A stretch of DNA of 64,000 bases from Kitasatospora sp. NBC_01287. Its GTDB lineage: Bacteria > Actinomycetota > Actinomycetes > Streptomycetales > Streptomycetaceae. Within the stretch, counting starts at the first letter, position 1. Every line of letters starts with the position of its first letter. Below the pieces are notes generated by a model that did not search any database, had not been told where the DNA came from, and saw only the letters and a program-made list of their open reading frames with translations. Shown one piece after another: positions 46,291 through 54,157 of the stretch. The position numbers were made by a program, and so were the translations under genes. The stretch lies in assembly GCF_026340565.1 (NCBI RefSeq), contig NZ_JAPEPB010000001.1, positions 992,001-1,056,000 on the forward strand. Reading direction: 5' to 3'.

Positions 46291-47568
46291 TCAGTCGCCG
46301 GCGCCGGGCAGCCAGCCGTCCAGCAGTTCGTTGCGGAACTTGCCTTCGGGATCGAGGCGTCGGGCGAGAGCGGCGAAGTCGGCCAGTCGCGGTACGGCCG
46401 CGGCGAGTTGGGCCCGCGTACAGGAGAACAGCTTGCCCCAGTGCGGGCGGGCGCCGAGCGGCAGCAGGGCTTCCTCGACCGCGGTGATCAGCGGAGCGAC
46501 CCGGACCTGGTCGGCGATCCAGGTGAAGTGGAAGGCGACGCTGTCGCGCCGGTAGGCGGGACTCAGCCAGAGCTCGTCGGCGGCCACGGTGCGGATCTCG
46601 GACACGTGCAGCGCCGGTGCGAGCCGCGGCCCGAGAGCCCGCAGCCGGGCGATCCCCCCGGCGGCCAGGCCTCGCGGCAGCAGGTACTCGGACTGCAGCT
46701 CGTCACCGCTGCTCGGGGTGAAGTCGGCGCGGAAATGCGGCAGGCGCTCGTGCCACGGGCCCGGCTGCCCGAGCTGGGCGGTGCAGTTGACCGCCGACAG
46801 GCCGGGGATCGGGTGCTGCGGCGTGGCGGCCGGGACGGCACCGGCCACCGGCCCGGGCGGCTCGGCGGCGTCCGTGCGGTGCTTGGTCCAGACGGCCGCC
46901 CGGCCGCCGGCCCAGTCGGTGAACGCGCTCACGCTGTAGGCCGCGGCGAAGACCTCGTCGAAGTCGGCAGCGAGACGGTCGAGCGCGAGGTCGAGGTGGA
47001 CCATCTGCGCCACCTCGAAGGCCGGCTCGACGGCCAGCGTCAGCTCGGTCACGATACCGAGCGCGCCCAGCGCCACCACTGCCGCAGGGAAGAGCTCCGG
47101 ATCAGCTGCCCGGTCCAGCTCGCGCACCCTGCCGCCGGCGTCGACGAGTTCGAGGGCGAGAACGGCCGACGCCAGCCCCTCGTTCCGGTCGCCGGAGCCG
47201 TGCGTGCCGGTGGCGACCGCCCCCGCCACCGAGATGTGCGGCAGCGAGGCGAGGTTGGCGAGGGCCAACCCCGATCCCGCCAACTCGTCGGCAACCTCCG
47301 CGTAGCGCAGACCGCCGCTCACCCGCACCGAGCGGCGGTCCGGGGCGATCCTCAGCACCCCGGGCAGCCCGGCAGTACTGACGAGGTCGCCAGCAGTGTC
47401 CGCGAGCGCGTTGAAGGAGTGCCGCGACCCGAGCGCACGCACGCGTGCGGCCGAACGGACGATGCCGCGCAACTCCTCGACACTGGTGGGCCGGTGGACC
47501 CGCGCCGCCGAGTAGCGCAGGTTCCCTGCCCAGTTGGTCGGCGGCGCGGGGGCCGGGTCTGCGGGCAT
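46291..47568 (-). CDS. aldO: Alditol oxidase (FAD-dependent, AldO-like)
   Basis: 425-residue flavoprotein of the VAO/PCMH fold that oxidises the terminal hydroxyl of sugar alcohols (xylitol, sorbitol, possibly arabitol) with oxygen to give aldose and H2O2. ATG at 47568 with GGAG 5 bases upstream. The N-terminus TNWAGNLRYSAARVHRP matches AldO; FAD-binding segments are ALGSRHSFN (histidine for covalent FAD, about residue 43-51) and LASLPHISVAGAVATGTHGS (about 107-126). Substrate-domain motifs: NCTAQLGQPGPWHERLPHFR, EIRTVAADELWLSPAY and RPHWGKLFS near the C-terminus. Fits the surrounding pentose metabolism. Confidence 0.92.
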   Translation of the reverse strand: MPADPAPAPPTNWAGNLRYSAARVHRPTSVEELRGIVRSAARVRALGSRHSFNALADTAGDLVSTAGLPGVLRIAPDRRSVRVSGGLRYAEVADELAGSGLALANLASLPHISVAGAVATGTHGSGDRNEGLASAVLALELVDAGGRVRELDRAADPELFPAAVVALGALGIVTELTLAVEPAFEVAQMVHLDLALDRLAADFDEVFAAAYSVSAFTDWAGGRAAVWTKHRTDAAEPPGPVAGAVPAATPQHPIPGLSAVNCTAQLGQPGPWHERLPHFRADFTPSSGDELQSEYLLPRGLAAGGIARLRALGPRLAPALHVSEIRTVAADELWLSPAYRRDSVAFHFTWIADQVRVAPLITAVEEALLPLGARPHWGKLFSCTRAQLAAAVPRLADFAALARRLDPEGKFRNELLDGWLPGAGD

Positions 47569-47811
47569 CGACTCTCCTGATCGGTTCCGCTCGGCCCGGG
47601 CGGGTCCGAGGCTCGTTCGACGGCCGGGTGCCGCCTCCGGCGATGCCGGGCCCATGATCCGGCGCATGACCAGGGACGGTTAGGGTCCGCCGGCCGCCAC
47701 TTCGTCATGGCAGCGAACAAATTAGTGGGCAAAGGCCTCCGAGGGAAGCCTCCACCGGCCCGGCGGGCCGACTGACATCCCCGACCCCGCGAAGAACACC
47801 CCGGGCGTGAT
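47569..47811. other. aldO upstream region
   Basis: 243 bp; a moderately AT-richer part near 47700-47735 probably holds the aldO promoter. No coding signal. Confidence 0.4.
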
Positions 47812-47825
47812 TGTTAACGCTAACA
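47812..47825. promoter_or_regulatory. LacI-type operator TGTTAACGCTAACA, orphan
   Basis: Identical to the GH54 copy 3 operator. It lies 244 bp upstream of aldO and immediately before a broken plus-strand ORF, so it may control aldO or be left from a lost gene. Confidence 0.65.
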
Positions 47826-47899
47826 CTCCCCAGGACGACAGTGCCAACACCCCCTGGTCACGAGTCGGTTACCGGCGCCGCCGACCCGACCTGGGGCCG

Positions 47900-48195
47900 C
47901 GCCGTCCCACGGCGGCGCAGCCGACTGGACCGGCGCCCTGATCGCGCTGACCGCGAGCATCGTGGACACGTATCAGCCCACGCGCCCGCGAGGCCGAGAC
48001 GCTCTTCGACGACGCACTGGTCACCCGCTTCGGCCACCCGCGCGAGCTGCTGCTCCTGTAGCTGGCGGCCTACGCCCTGGTCCCCGGCAACGCCTACGAC
48101 CCGACCGACGCCGACGGCCACTTCCAGTGGTGCGTGCGGATGCTGCGCCGCGACGACATCACCGGCCTGCTCGACCGTGGTTCCGGGCCACCCTG
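47900..48195 (+). pseudogene. Broken gene of unknown family
   Basis: Plus strand reads ADWTGALIALTASIVDTYQP, then after a frame change AREAETLFDDALVTRFGHPR-ELLLL, an in-frame TAG, and LAAYALVPGNAYDPTDADGH, FQWCVRMLRRDDITGLLDRG. Consistent amino-acid composition and codon use show a former helical protein with a nonsense codon and a frameshift. Family not recognised. Confidence 0.45.
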
Positions 48196-48298
48196 ACGGC
48201 CCGTCGGGGTGCCGGGCACCCCTGCCTGGCATAGCGTTGCCGATGGCGCCCGCACGTCCGGTGACGGCGCCAGTCGGCGACACCCTGGAGGTTGGTTC

Positions 48299-49219
48299 AT
48301 GCGTGCGGTGACCTACGACTCGTACGCCCCGGACAACTCGCAGCTGCGGTACGGCGAGGTGGCGGAACCCAAGGTCGGCCCCGGGCAGGTGCTGATCCAG
48401 GTCCGCGCGGCGGCCGTCAACCCGGTCGACTGGAAGATCATGGCGGGCGGCCTGGACGGGATGATGGACACGGTATTCCCGGTCGTCCCCGGCTGGGACG
48501 TGGCCGGCGTGGTGACCCGGACCGGCCCGGACACGCCCGAGTTCGCGCCAGGGGACGAGGTGATCTCCTACGCCCGCAAGGACGTGGTGCAGGGCGGCAC
48601 CTTCGCCGAGTACGTCGCGGTCGCCGCACCGGCGGTAGCGCGCAAGCCGGCCGCACTCGACTGGGCGCAGGCGGCCGGGCTGCCACTGGCCGGCCTCACC
48701 GCGCTGCGCAGCCTGGAGCAGCTCCGGATCGGGTCCGGTGACGTGCTGCTGGTGCACGGCGCGGCCGGCGGCGTGGGCAGCCTGGCGGTGCAGCTCGGCT
48801 CGGACCGCGGCGCCCGGGTGATCGGCACCGCCTCGGAGCGCAACCACGCGTTCGTCCGCGCTCTGGGCGGGGAGCCGGTGACCTACGGGGACGGGCTGGC
48901 CGAGCGGGTGCGGGCGTTGGTGCCTGACGGTGTGACAGCCGCGGCCGACTTCGTCGGCGGCCAGCTGGAGACCACGCTCGCGGTCCTCGCCGACGGTGGT
49001 CGGCACGTCTCGGTCGCCGACCCGGGCGTGGAGCAGCACGGCGGTCACTGGATCTGGGTCCGCCCGGACGGCGCCAAGCTCGCCGAACTCGCCGCGTCGG
49101 TCGACCGGGGAGCGCTGACGGTCGAGGTCGCACAGACCTTCCCGCTGGAGCGCACGGCCGAGGCCTTCGACGCCAGCCGCACCGGCCACACCCGGGGGAA
49201 GCTGGTCGTCCTGCCCTGA
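48299..49219 (+). CDS. Zinc-independent medium-chain NADP oxidoreductase (quinone reductase type)
   Basis: 306 residues from the ATG at 48299, GGAGG 7 bases upstream. GroES-like N-terminus (VLIQVRAAAVNPVDWKIMAG, GWDVAGVV, GDEVISYA), no zinc cysteines, and the Rossmann motif LLVHGAAGGVGSLAVQL (about residue 158-174). The C-terminal RTGHTRGKLVVLP is common in this family. Likely reduces quinones or enones with NADPH; physiological substrate unknown. Convergent with the DUF1304 gene. Confidence 0.88.
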   Translation: MRAVTYDSYAPDNSQLRYGEVAEPKVGPGQVLIQVRAAAVNPVDWKIMAGGLDGMMDTVFPVVPGWDVAGVVTRTGPDTPEFAPGDEVISYARKDVVQGGTFAEYVAVAAPAVARKPAALDWAQAAGLPLAGLTALRSLEQLRIGSGDVLLVHGAAGGVGSLAVQLGSDRGARVIGTASERNHAFVRALGGEPVTYGDGLAERVRALVPDGVTAAADFVGGQLETTLAVLADGGRHVSVADPGVEQHGGHWIWVRPDGAKLAELAASVDRGALTVEVAQTFPLERTAEAFDASRTGHTRGKLVVLP

Positions 49220-49242
49220 CGGACGCGGCCGGCCAGCCCGGG

Positions 49243-49623
49243 TCAGTAGTGGCTCGCCAGCACCAGGGCCAATCCGATCAGGGCCGGAACGGTCTGGACG
49301 AAGAGGATCTTCCGGCCGGCGGTGGCGGCCCCGTACGCGCCGGCCACCGCAACGCACACCAGGAAGAACACCTTCGCCTGGAAACCGACCGGCTCCGAGG
49401 CCACCGCTCCCCACACCAGACCGGCGGCGAGGAAGCCGTTGTACAGGCCTTGGTTGGCCGCGAGCGCCTTCGTGGCGGCCGCGAACTCGGCAGTGGTCCC
49501 GAACGCGGCACGGGCCCTCGGGCCGGCCCACAGGAACATCTCCAGGACCAGGATGTACACGTGGAGTGCGGCGATGAGCAGCACCACCGTGGTTGCGGCG
49601 ATCGACATGGACAACATGATCAC
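49243..49623 (-). CDS. DUF1304 family membrane protein
   Basis: 126 residues with four predicted membrane helices (about 7-28, 52-72, 82-100, 105-124). The conserved LHVYILVLEMFLW near residue 20-32 and NQGLYNGFLAAGLVWG near 57-72 are typical of DUF1304. Function unknown. It lies between the oxidoreductase and the secreted arabinofuranosidase genes; ATG at 49623, with another at 49617. Confidence 0.88.
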   Translation of the reverse strand: MIMLSMSIAATTVVLLIAALHVYILVLEMFLWAGPRARAAFGTTAEFAAATKALAANQGLYNGFLAAGLVWGAVASEPVGFQAKVFFLVCVAVAGAYGAATAGRKILFVQTVPALIGLALVLASHY

Positions 49624-49923
49624 ACGGGCCGGCAGCGGCTACGGCCACCCCCAGGCGTCACCACCGTGACCTACACGGCGCCTGGTGCTGCCTCAGGGGC
49701 GGCCGGTGCCGGCGAGATCCCGGCGGGAACCGGATCGATGAAAGTTACGGCGGGTCAGGACGCCGTTCACCGCAGCTCAGCCCCTGGAACGGCGCGGGCG
49801 GCCACCGGCACCGTTGACGCCCGTCGGCGCACCGGCCGACCCTCGGGTCACCGTCGGCGGTCCGTACCCCCGTCCCCACCCGCGAGGCCCCGACGGTACC
49901 CACCCGTCGAGAGGAACACGTCC
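49624..49923. other. Upstream region of secreted arabinofuranosidase gene
   Basis: 300 bp between the divergent DUF1304 and arabinofuranosidase genes. No copy of the arabinose-type operator found by eye; otherwise featureless. Confidence 0.5.
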
Positions 49924-52101
49924 ATGTCCCTGCCGCCCCCATCGAGCAGGCTGCGCCTGCCCGCCGCCCTGGCCGGCCTGGCCCTGCTGGCCGCCGGCCC
50001 GCTCTGGAGCACCACGCCGAACGCCGGTGCGGCCACCTCCGCCACCACCGCCGCGACGGTGAGCGTGAACGCCGCGCAGTCCCTCGCCACCGTCCCCGCC
50101 ACCGCGATCGGCACCAACGGCTCGGTCTATGACAGCAAGCTGGCCGACGCCGCGGTGCCCGGGCTGCTGAAGCAGGCCGGCGTCGGCCTGGTCCGCTTCC
50201 CGGGCGGCAGTTCGTCCGACAGCTACGACTGGAAGACCAACAGCGACCTCACCAACGGCACCCAGGCGGTCGACTTCGACCAGTACGCCACCATGCTCCA
50301 GCAGTCCGGCGCGCAGGGCATGGTGACGGTCAACTACGGCAGTGGCGACGTCGTCGGCGCCACCGAGAGCCCGGCCGAGACCGGGGCCCAGCTCGCGGCC
50401 GACTGGGTGCGCTACGCCAACGTGACGCACAACTACCGCATCAAGTACTGGGAGATCGGCAACGAGGTCTACGGGAACGGGACCTACGGCGGCAGCTGGG
50501 AGACGGACAAGCACTGCGCCGCCGGCGCGAGTCCGAGCAACTGTGGCCCGGCGGTGTACGCGCGGAACGCCGAGGCGTACATCGCGGCGATGAAGGCCGT
50601 CGACCCGACCATCCAGGTCGGCGTGGTGCTCACCGCCCCGGGGAACTGGCCGGACGGCAGCACTTCGGCCGGTAGCCCGCAGCCCTGGAACCAGACCGTG
50701 ATGACGACGCTGGCCGGGCAGATCGGCTTCGCGGACGTGCACTGGTACCCGCAGAACCCGAGCAGTGTCACCCCGCCCGGGCCGACCGACTCCGGCTTGC
50801 TCGCCGCCCCGGCGCAGATTCCCGCCATGATCGGCACGCTGCGCTCGCAGCTCGACCAGTACGCGGACAGCGGCTCGGTGCCGATCATGATCACCGAGAC
50901 CAACTCGGTCTCCTCCAACCCGGGCAAGCAGACCGTCGGCCTGGTCAACGCCCTCTTCCTACCGCAGGACTACCTCGGCTGGCTCACCAACGGCGCTGCC
51001 GGCGTGGACTGGTGGCAGATCCACAACGGCATCGTGACCAGCGGGGACAACGGCTCCGCGCTCTACGGCTCGGCCGCGTACGGCGACTACGGCATGCTCG
51101 CCGACGGCAGCTGCGGCACCGCCGGCGGCGCCCAGCTGTGCGAACCGGCGGCCGACACGCCGTTCCCGGCCTACAACGGGATGACGCTGCTCGGCCGGTT
51201 CGTCCACCCGGGCGACACCCTGGTCCGGGCCAGCTCCAACCAGTCCCTGGTCAAGGCGTACTCGGTGAAGGCAGCCGACGGCTCGCTGCGGGTGCTGCTG
51301 GTGAACGACGATCCGGCCAACAGCTACCAGGTGGGCCTCGACTACGCCGGATTCACCCCCGCGCCGGGCACGCCGGCGGTGACCACGATGGCGGGTGCCT
51401 CGGCCGCGCTGACCACGGCGGGCACGGGCACCGCGGCCTCGCAGACCGTCGCGCCGTACAGCGCGGTCCTGCTCACCCTGCAGCCCGGCAGCGCCGCGAC
51501 CCCGCCGACCACCCCGGGCACGCCGACCTCCTCGGGCGTCACCAGCACCTCGGTGAACCTGAGCTGGGCCCCGTCCAGCAGCTCCACCGGCCTGGCCGGC
51601 TACGACGTGGTGCGGGTCCAGGGCGGCACCGAGACCGCGGTGGCCTCGCCCACGGGCGCGGGCGCGACGGTGGACGGCCTCCTGCCGGGCACCGCCTACA
51701 CCTTCGCCGTCTACGCCCGGGACACGGCGGGCAACCGGTCGGCCCGTTCCGGCACCGTCACGGTGACCACGGCGGCCGCGACCGGCGGCAGCAGCTGCGA
51801 GGTCGGCTACTCGGTGAACGACTGGGGCGGCGGCTTCACCGCCACCCTGGTGCTCACGAACACCGGCAGCGCGCCGGTGAGCGGCTGGACACTCTCTTTC
51901 GACTGGCCCGGCGACCAGCGGCTGAGCAGCGGCTGGAACGCGAACTGGACCCAGTCGGGCAGCACCGTGACCGCCACCAGCCTCTCCTACAACGCCACCC
52001 TGGCGCCGGGCGCGAGCACCAGCGTCGGGTTCAACGCCTCCTACTCGGGCGGCAACCCGGCCCCGAGCGGCTTCACGCTGAACGGCACGCCCTGCGGCTG
52101 A
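49924..52101 (+). CDS. Secreted clan-A alpha-L-arabinofuranosidase with FN3 and CBM2 modules
   Basis: 725 residues from the ATG at 49924. Signal peptide about 1-37. Catalytic TIM barrel with acid/base E181 in WEIGNEVYG and probable nucleophile E325 in IMITETNSVS; strongly similar to the LAFTG-anchored paralogue at 42362-44299. A beta domain follows to about 520, then a fibronectin type III module (about 526-618, TSTSVNLSWAPSSSSTGLAG) and a C-terminal cellulose-binding CBM2 (about 622-725, CEVGYSVNDWGGGFTATL ... FNASYSGGNPAPSGF, with the terminal Cys pair). It would act on arabinosyl groups of cellulose-associated hemicellulose. Ends with a hairpin terminator. Confidence 0.92.
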   Translation: MSLPPPSSRLRLPAALAGLALLAAGPLWSTTPNAGAATSATTAATVSVNAAQSLATVPATAIGTNGSVYDSKLADAAVPGLLKQAGVGLVRFPGGSSSDSYDWKTNSDLTNGTQAVDFDQYATMLQQSGAQGMVTVNYGSGDVVGATESPAETGAQLAADWVRYANVTHNYRIKYWEIGNEVYGNGTYGGSWETDKHCAAGASPSNCGPAVYARNAEAYIAAMKAVDPTIQVGVVLTAPGNWPDGSTSAGSPQPWNQTVMTTLAGQIGFADVHWYPQNPSSVTPPGPTDSGLLAAPAQIPAMIGTLRSQLDQYADSGSVPIMITETNSVSSNPGKQTVGLVNALFLPQDYLGWLTNGAAGVDWWQIHNGIVTSGDNGSALYGSAAYGDYGMLADGSCGTAGGAQLCEPAADTPFPAYNGMTLLGRFVHPGDTLVRASSNQSLVKAYSVKAADGSLRVLLVNDDPANSYQVGLDYAGFTPAPGTPAVTTMAGASAALTTAGTGTAASQTVAPYSAVLLTLQPGSAATPPTTPGTPTSSGVTSTSVNLSWAPSSSSTGLAGYDVVRVQGGTETAVASPTGAGATVDGLLPGTAYTFAVYARDTAGNRSARSGTVTVTTAAATGGSSCEVGYSVNDWGGGFTATLVLTNTGSAPVSGWTLSFDWPGDQRLSSGWNANWTQSGSTVTATSLSYNATLAPGASTSVGFNASYSGGNPAPSGFTLNGTPCG

Positions 52102-52109
52102 CGGCGTGA

Positions 52110-52151
52110 CCGGTCCGCCCGGACAACGGTTCCGTTGCCCGGGCAGACCGG
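52110..52151. terminator. Imperfect hairpin terminator
   Basis: Arms of about 19 bases (CCGGTCCGCCCGGACAACG against CGTTGCCCGGGCAGACCGG) with two mismatches, 8 bp after the arabinofuranosidase stop. Confidence 0.7.
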
Positions 52152-52343
52152 TTGACCCGGCGTCAGCTGCCGCCCGGCGCCGCCGGCCCGGCGAGTCACG
52201 GGTCACGGCCGCACCGGGGCCGGGCTCGAAATCACGGAAGGAAAATGCGGCGCGTCGTTGAACCGGGTTGCCGCAGGGTGCCTACCGCCAGTCGTCCTAT
52301 CCGACACACCCAGCCGCAACACCCCCGACCACATGGAGCAGCG

Positions 52344-52769
52344 ATGCCCTTCACCACCGCCACCGACGAGTTCGCCGAACGGGCCCGGCCGCACGCGACC
52401 GGCGCCCTGCGAATAGTCGCCGCCCTGCTCTTCAGCTGCCACGGGGCGGCGCTTCTGTTCGACGTGCTCGGTGGTGCCCACGGCGGTTCGGTGCGGTCGG
52501 CCAGCGGCCGAGCTGGCGGGCTGGCGGGCTGGCGGGCCGCGCTGATCCAACTGGTCGGCGGCGCCCTGGTCCTGCGGCTGGACCATGCGCCGCGCTCCGT
52601 GCGGCTGCAACCCGAGGGCCGGGAACTCCCCTGGCAGTACGACGGCACCTACCTGCAACGTGCAGGTGACCGTCCTCGACGAGCACGCCATGCTCGTGGT
52701 CGACCACGACTGACGCTCCCGGACCAGCGGACCAGCCCGGTCGGCGTGGGGATCAGCGTGCCGGGGTGA
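52344..52769 (+). pseudogene. DoxX-family membrane protein, internally deleted
   Basis: Starts well (MPFTTATDEFAERARPHATG-ALRIVAALLFSCHGAALLFD) like the first helix of DoxX, and includes AALIQLVGGALVL of the second helix, but then changes to unrelated sequence (LDHAPRSVRLQPEGRELPWQ) and, in another frame near 52660-52710, VQVTVLDEHAMLVVDHD. The last two helices are missing. Overlaps the stop end of the next minus-strand gene. Confidence 0.55.
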
Positions 52770-53532
52770 ACCCTCCCCCGACCGAGGCCGAGCCGCCCGC
52801 ACCCTGTGCCTCGACGCGGTAAACGTCACCCGCGGCGCTGCGCACTCCGGTGGCGTGGTTGAACTGGCCGGCGAACTCGTGCTCCCCGGCCGGCACCGTG
52901 CGGCCAGGCTTGAGCACCCAGCGGTAGACCAGCATGCCGCCGCTCTGCTGGACCGTGACGGTGAAGTCATCGCTCGGCAGGGTCTGCCAGTCGCCGGTGT
53001 CCTGCAGGCCGCCGGTCTGCGCGAAGCCCAGCTCCACGGTGAGTGCGGTGAGCGGCTGGGTGGTCCTCAGGACCAGGTTCTCCTGGGTCCAATAGACGAT
53101 GCTGTGCGGATCCACCGAACCGGCCGACCACAGCGGCCCGTTCTGCGCCTGGACGGTGGTCGACGGTGTCGGGCGCGTGGTGACCGGGGGCGGGACGACG
53201 GGGACGGGCCGGGACGACGGTGTACCGGGCGCGCTGCCGGGCCGGGACTCTGACGGGGACCCGGAAGGGGACGGACTGGGCGGAGCTGTGACGGTGTCCG
53301 AGGACGAGGAGGTCACGGCGATGCCGGCGACAGCCAGGCCGCCCGTTGCCAGGATGCCGGCCGAGGCGATGCCGGCGAGCGCGGCCCTGGACAAGGAGCG
53401 GAAGCGCGACGGTGTGCGGTGGCGGACGGCGGGGCCGGTGACGCCGCGCTGGATCCGCGCCAGCATCCTGGCGCGGTCGGGCTGATGGGCCTGGGCGGCC
53501 TCGCGCAGCCGCCGGGCGATCTCCTCGTTCAC
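52753..53532 (-). CDS. Single-pass membrane protein paired with ECF sigma factor (possible anti-sigma/sensor)
   Basis: 259 residues from the GTG at 53532 (GGAGG 5 bases upstream), overlapping the sigma factor stop by four bases (GTGA). A short cytoplasmic N-terminus (VNEEIARRLREAAQAHQPDR-ARMLARIQRG) is followed by one membrane helix (about residue 49-70), a Pro/Ser linker (about 76-115) and an extracytoplasmic domain (about 120-259, GPLWSAGSVDPHSIVYWTQE ... FTVTVQQSGGMLVYRWVLKP ... AGEHEFAGQFNHATG). No zinc-binding anti-sigma motif HxxxCxxC is present. Topology and coupling argue for control of the sigma factor by an outside signal, probably a polysaccharide; this is inference. Confidence 0.75.
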   Translation of the reverse strand: MNEEIARRLREAAQAHQPDRARMLARIQRGVTGPAVRHRTPSRFRSLSRAALAGIASAGILATGGLAVAGIAVTSSSSDTVTAPPSPSPSGSPSESRPGSAPGTPSSRPVPVVPPPVTTRPTPSTTVQAQNGPLWSAGSVDPHSIVYWTQENLVLRTTQPLTALTVELGFAQTGGLQDTGDWQTLPSDDFTVTVQQSGGMLVYRWVLKPGRTVPAGEHEFAGQFNHATGVRSAAGDVYRVEAQGAGGSASVGGGFTPAR

Positions 53533-54059
53533 CGGTTCCTCCTTCCTGCCACCAGTTCGTCGGCCGCTCGTGTGCCGAGTACACCTTCCAGCTCGGCCAT
53601 TCCCTTCGAGGTCTGGCTCTTGACCGTGCCGACAGATATGCCGAGCGCCACCGCGGTTTCCTTCTCCGACAGGTCGAAGGCGTGGCGCAGCACCACACAG
53701 GCCCGCTTGCGGAACGGCAGGCGGGCGAGCGCCGCACGCACGTCCAGCACGGCCGCCACGTCCGGCCCGTCCGTCCGCTCCGGGGCGCGGGTCCAGAACA
53801 GCGTGATCCGGCGTCGTTCGCGGACCGCGCTGCGGATCCGCTCCCGCGCCATGTTGGCCACCACCCCGCGAGCGTAGGCCACCGGGTGGTCGGCGCTGCG
53901 CAACCGGTCCCAGCGTTGCCACAGGGCCACCAGCGCATCGGCCGCGAGGTCGTCGGCCGTGTCGCTCTCTCCGGTCAGCAGGTGGGCCAGGCGGGCCAGT
54001 TCGGCGTAGTGGCGTTCGAAGAAATCGTTGAACTCCGCGGACGCGTCATCGAGGAGCAT
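53529..54059 (-). CDS. ECF RNA polymerase sigma factor (SigE-like)
   Basis: 176 residues from the ATG at 54059 (MLLDDASAEFNDFFERHYAE); ATG 54080 adds seven residues. Region 2 covers FNDFFERHYAELARLAHLLT, DTADDLAADALVALWQRWDR and the promoter-melting segment VAYARGVVANMARERIRS; region 4 covers LPFRKRACVVLRHAFDLSEK, ETAVALGISVGTVKSQTSKG (helix-turn-helix). It is coupled to the membrane protein downstream. A TGTGCGCGTTAACA operator-like site lies 40 bp upstream, suggesting that the arabinose repressor controls it. Confidence 0.9.
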   Translation of the reverse strand: MLLDDASAEFNDFFERHYAELARLAHLLTGESDTADDLAADALVALWQRWDRLRSADHPVAYARGVVANMARERIRSAVRERRRITLFWTRAPERTDGPDVAAVLDVRAALARLPFRKRACVVLRHAFDLSEKETAVALGISVGTVKSQTSKGMAELEGVLGTRAADELVAGRRNR

Positions 54060-54098
54060 CTTCCTCGGTCGCCCTCTCATCAGTGCAGGTCGAAAACA

Positions 54099-54112
54099 TG
54101 TGCGCGTTAACA
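54099..54112. promoter_or_regulatory. LacI-type operator TGTGCGCGTTAACA upstream of ECF sigma gene
   Basis: Keeps the TGT...TAACA outer bases and central CG of the recurrent site. It sits between the expansin-like gene and the sigma gene in promoter position. Confidence 0.55.
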
Positions 54113-54157
54113 GTGGGGTGGCAGCATAACAGCGCCCGGCGACGGGGCCGGATGCCC

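Noticed and set aside
48209..48298. Upstream extension of the oxidoreductase gene to an earlier start
   Set aside because: The ATG at 48299 has a proper GGAGG and begins the conserved GroES-like domain; the extension is unconserved.
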